DNA of 15,656 nt from an uncultured bacterium. GTDB lineage: Bacteria > Cyanobacteriota > Vampirovibrionia > Gastranaerophilales > Gastranaerophilaceae. Position numbers and translations under genes: made by a program. The stretch covers positions 1 through 15,656 of the forward strand of contig OMVC01000153.1 of the NCBI GenBank assembly GCA_900314375.1, given 5' to 3'. The first letter of the stretch is position 1, and each line of letters begins with the position of its first letter. Below are positions 13,926-15,656 of this stretch, in pieces. Below the pieces are notes generated by a model that was not told where the DNA came from, ran no database searches, and saw nothing but the letters and a program-made list of their open reading frames with translations.

Positions 13926-13954
13926 ATTATATCATATTTAATTGTTTTTTTCAA
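13926..13954 (-). promoter_or_regulatory. Promoter of the pilin gene
   Basis: On the minus strand, -35 TTGAAA (13949-13954), 17-bp spacer, then extended -10 TGATATAAT with perfect TATAAT (13926-13931). Predicted start near 13919 gives a 25-nt leader containing the ribosome binding site. Confidence 0.75.
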
Positions 13955-13970
13955 ATTTATATGCTATAAT
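13942..13970 (+). promoter_or_regulatory. Divergent promoter of the 122-residue protein transcript
   Basis: On the plus strand, -35 TTGTTT (13942-13947), 17-bp spacer, then extended -10 TGCTATAAT with perfect TATAAT (13965-13970). Predicted start near 13977. Its -35 lies inside the spacer of the pilin promoter and vice versa, so the two cannot easily be occupied at once. Confidence 0.7.
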
Positions 13971-13979
13971 AGTAGCAGT

Positions 13980-13994
13980 TTTAAACCGTTTAAA
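13980..13994. promoter_or_regulatory. Palindrome just after the plus transcription start
   Basis: TTTAAACCGTTTAAA has perfect 7-bp arms around one C, at about +4 to +18 of the plus promoter, a typical place for a repressor site. A second inverted repeat, TTGTAAA/TTTACAA with a 6-nt loop, follows at 14006-14025. Confidence 0.4.
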
Positions 13995-14060
13995 TTGTAA
14001 GAGAATTGTAAATTTTTGTTTACAAAATAGCAAAATAATATATTTAGATGAGTTAGAAAC

Positions 14061-14156
14061 ATGTCGTATATTCTAAAATATAATGGCAAGAGATATAAAC
14101 ACGGAGATTTTAATATTGGTTTGCCAATATTAAATCAAAGGAAAAACAGAAGGTAA
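14061..14156 (+). CDS. Possible small ORF, 31 residues
   Basis: ATG at 14061 to TAA at 14154-14156 encodes a basic peptide starting MSYILKYNGKRYKHGDFN and ending NQRKNRR. It lies on the same predicted transcript as the 122-residue protein gene, whose ATG follows five bases after its stop, so translation could be coupled. A stop codon just upstream in frame leaves this as the only start, and the ribosome binding site is weak (GATGAG). An 11-bp hairpin lies inside the reading frame, so the stretch may instead be a structured leader. Chance cannot be excluded. Confidence 0.35.
   Translation: MSYILKYNGKRYKHGDFNIGLPILNQRKNRR
14109..14134 (+). promoter_or_regulatory. Hairpin in the leader of the 122-residue protein gene
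   Basis: TTTAATATTGG/CCAATATTAAA is a perfect 11-bp inverted repeat with a 4-nt TTTG loop. It ends 27 bases before the ATG at 14162. No T run follows, so it is not an intrinsic terminator; it could affect message stability or translation. Confidence 0.5.
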
Positions 14157-14161
14157 AATAT

Positions 14162-14530
14162 ATGGTCGATAACAGGTCTGCCGGATATTTCGGTATTGGC
14201 GGTGCATTCAATTTTAAAAGCGGTGACATTTCAGGAACTGCTGCCAAATTGTCTGATGATAAAATGGGACAAGGCGGAGAATACTTCGCTCAACAAAAAC
14301 AAGAAGAAGAACAAGACCAAATTCAAACAAATAAATACATGGACCAAAGCGCCGTTTTAAGAGCAACTCTTAATTCTCTTGCTATGATGAACGTTGCTAA
14401 TGTTATCAATTCAAATAAACGTAAAAATTCTGCTCTTGATGAGGAAGAAGAAAAAATTACTAACGACCTTAAAGAAATGCTCCGTGTCCAAAAAATAAAG
14501 CACCAATCTGATTTTGAAAACGATAAATAA
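14162..14530 (+). CDS. Small charged hypothetical protein
   Basis: 122 residues; family not recognised. The N-terminus has a Gly/Phe-rich segment (GYFGIGGAFNFKSGD, 8-22), a Gln/Glu-rich middle (44-56), a weakly amphipathic helix-like segment (AVLRATLNSLAMMNVANVIN, 64-83) and a charged, probably coiled-coil C-terminus (DEEEEKITNDLKEMLRVQK). No signal peptide or membrane span. The ATG at 14162 follows GAAGGT at 14149-14154. It is transcribed divergently from the pilin gene by a promoter that crosses the pilin promoter, so expression may be inversely linked to pilin. Function unknown. Confidence 0.75.
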   Translation: MVDNRSAGYFGIGGAFNFKSGDISGTAAKLSDDKMGQGGEYFAQQKQEEEQDQIQTNKYMDQSAVLRATLNSLAMMNVANVINSNKRKNSALDEEEEKITNDLKEMLRVQKIKHQSDFENDK

Positions 14531-14531
14531 A

Positions 14532-14957
14532 CTAATTTAAAAACAGATTTTTATATTTTTTAAAATAATTACTTATCTCATCTGCAATATCGAATATTAA
14601 CGCTTTTTCTGTACGCAAATCCATAAATTTGAATATTTTCTTTTCTTTTGGTATTACACACATTCCACTCGCTTGACTAAGTATATTTAGGGTTTCTTCA
14701 AGTTTGTATAAATAATAATTTTCGGGCGTTTGAGATACTATTTTATTATAATACATGTATTTAAATGGCGATTCCTTCATTACTTCTACGATTAAATTTC
14801 CTTTTTTATCCGAGCCGAAAAATAAATCTACAGGGTAAATTTGTCCCAGTCCATAAGACGGTATAAGCTTTTTTTGATTTGCCTTTGACATATATTGCAA
14901 AGATGATTTTAAATATGTTATTCCAAAAGTAGTATTATCAATATGTTTTATTTCCAT
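14532..14957 (-). CDS. Hypothetical protein, 141 residues
   Basis: Family not recognised. Soluble, Lys/Tyr-rich, mixed alpha/beta, no signal peptide or membrane span. It starts MEIKHIDNTTFGITYLKSS; a central FFGSDKKGNLIVEVMKESPF (47-66) looks like a beta-hairpin, and residues about 84-94 and 121-138 are likely helices. Its stop codon lies one base from that of the convergent 122-residue protein gene, so the two transcripts must overlap at their 3' ends. No good ribosome binding site precedes the ATG at 14957. An AAAAAGG upstream better serves an out-of-frame ATG at 14973 that opens an 11-codon frame ending inside this gene, so the start or its control is unusual. Function unknown. Confidence 0.75.
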   Translation of the reverse strand: MEIKHIDNTTFGITYLKSSLQYMSKANQKKLIPSYGLGQIYPVDLFFGSDKKGNLIVEVMKESPFKYMYYNKIVSQTPENYYLYKLEETLNILSQASGMCVIPKEKKIFKFMDLRTEKALIFDIADEISNYFKKYKNLFLN

Positions 14958-15311
14958 AATATTTAGATATCATAAGTATATCCTTTTTTCAATATGTAAT
15001 TTGTATCTATTTTTATAAAAACATTAAGATTTGTAAAAATTTGGCGCTTTTATGTTATTTTTCAAAAAAAATGGGAATATAACATGTAGAAACCATTTTC
15101 TTTTTCTTTATTTTCTCCTACACTAACCTTTTACAAACAAGCCGTGACAAGCGGCTATTTTCATTTGTTATTGAATATAATTCAATCCGTTAAATCAGAT
15201 AGGTTGAATGAGTTTGTTTCGGGTTTTTATTGTTATCACAGTCCGATTGTAAAAACAAACATAAACGAAACAGACTACGCCTATACACATCTATTCATCT
15301 GTGCTTCTGAT
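14958..15311. other. Intergenic stretch without a recognised gene
   Basis: 354 bp, AT-rich. It holds a weak AGCCG/CGGCT hairpin (15140-15156), a 7-bp inverted repeat ATTGAAT/ATTCAAT with a 3-nt centre (15170-15186), and a stretch TTGTTTCGGGTTTTTATT near 15213 resembling the end of repeat module L at 12314-12330. No ORF of note and no clear terminator for the glycosyltransferase gene. Confidence 0.6.
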
Positions 15312-15656
15312 TTAATTTTTTAATTTATTTGAAAGTAAAGACAACAACTGCTGATTGATTAATGGTTTCCAATCATCTTGTTTTTGAACTTGTAAAGGAA
15401 TAACTGAACTATACCAGCCGACATTTTCACCATCTGTCTTAAACCATCTGTAATTCGTATCTTTATTAAATAAGCCTACGGTTTTTACGCCCAACGCACC
15501 GGACAAATTCAAAATAACATTATCTGTCGAAATGATTAAATCCATATTTTTTATTGCGCTTGCTGTTTCAGTAAAATTGTTAAATGTTTTTCCTAAATTT
15601 GTTATTTCAAAATCGGGGTTAATTTCTTCTTTTTGCAAATAGTATAAATCACAATC
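15312..15656 (-). CDS. C-terminal part of a glycosyltransferase (GT9 / TPR-transferase type), runs off the window
   Basis: The last 114 residues of a longer protein; the frame stays open to base 15656, so the start lies outside and the apparent start at 15638 (a TTG) is only the first possible initiator in view. The stretch ASAIKNMDLIISTDNVILNL followed by SGALGVKTVGLFNKDTNYRW matches the nucleotide-sugar-binding C-terminal part of heptosyltransferase-like (GT9) enzymes and of the TPR-containing transferases common in Gram-negative-type genomes (usual pattern: DLVIS.DT...HLAGALG.PVW.L....DWRW). After it come GWYSSVIPLQ and a helical tail. It would transfer a sugar during cell-surface or protein glycosylation. 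The sequence before the partial motif (DLYYLQK, like FYSLQ) supports the TPR-transferase version. Specific substrate unknown. Confidence 0.8.
   Translation of the reverse strand, partial: DCDLYYLQKEEINPDFEITNLGKTFNNFTETASAIKNMDLIISTDNVILNLSGALGVKTVGLFNKDTNYRWFKTDGENVGWYSSVIPLQVQKQDDWKPLINQQLLSLLSNKLKN

Overview
The window is AT-rich bacterial DNA carrying housekeeping genes (recA, rnpB, and genes for ribosomal proteins S8, L6, L18 and L28) among poorly characterised genes and dispersed non-coding repeats. My best guess for the source is an uncultured gut-type bacterium of the Gastranaerophilales/Melainabacteria group. The guess rests on low GC, a FliA/WhiG-type sigma factor, a type IV pilin-like protein and several lineage-looking hypothetical proteins with Phe-Lys-Gly/Gly-Phe motifs. 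Another low-GC lineage such as Elusimicrobia cannot be excluded from sequence alone.

Left part (1-7118): a stand-alone GGDEF diguanylate cyclase is followed by about 600 bp of non-coding mosaic repeats. Next come two minus-strand membrane protein genes: an unrecognised multi-span protein and a YuiF/NhaC-like ion-coupled transporter. The transporter diverges, across only 50 bp with a central 14-bp palindrome, from a zinc-dependent medium-chain dehydrogenase. A Pro/Gln-rich hypothetical protein with a strong terminator and a second zinc-dependent dehydrogenase, probably on a leaderless transcript, complete this part.

Middle (7119-10063): a MerR-fold protein with a long coiled coil precedes recA. 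recA converges with a gene for an alternative sigma factor of the FliA/WhiG type, with only 15 bp between the stop codons.

Ribosomal block (10005-12209, minus strand): rpsH-rplF-rplR-rpmB appears to be one transcription unit with a good promoter and a clear intrinsic terminator. It is a fragment of the spc operon with both usual neighbours missing (no rpsN/rplE before rpsH, no rpsE/rpmD/rplO/secY after rplR). The spacers after rpsH and rplF are unusually long and hold two related copies of an inverted-repeat element.

Right part (12210-15656): a second mosaic of the same repeat modules seen near the left end abuts the 3' end of rnpB. rnpB has all class A landmarks but carries an extra arm of about 144 nt. 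Upstream lie a type IV pilin-like gene and, from a crossing divergent promoter, a transcript with several inverted repeats, a possible 31-codon ORF and a small charged protein. An unrecognised 141-residue protein and the C-terminal end of a glycosyltransferase (GT9/TPR-transferase type) that runs off the window finish it.

I see no defence locus, CRISPR array, transposase or tRNA. The most interesting signals are the permuted repeat mosaics, the repeat-spaced ribosomal unit fused to rpmB, the enlarged RNase P RNA, and the crossing promoters with a structured leader upstream of the 122-residue protein.
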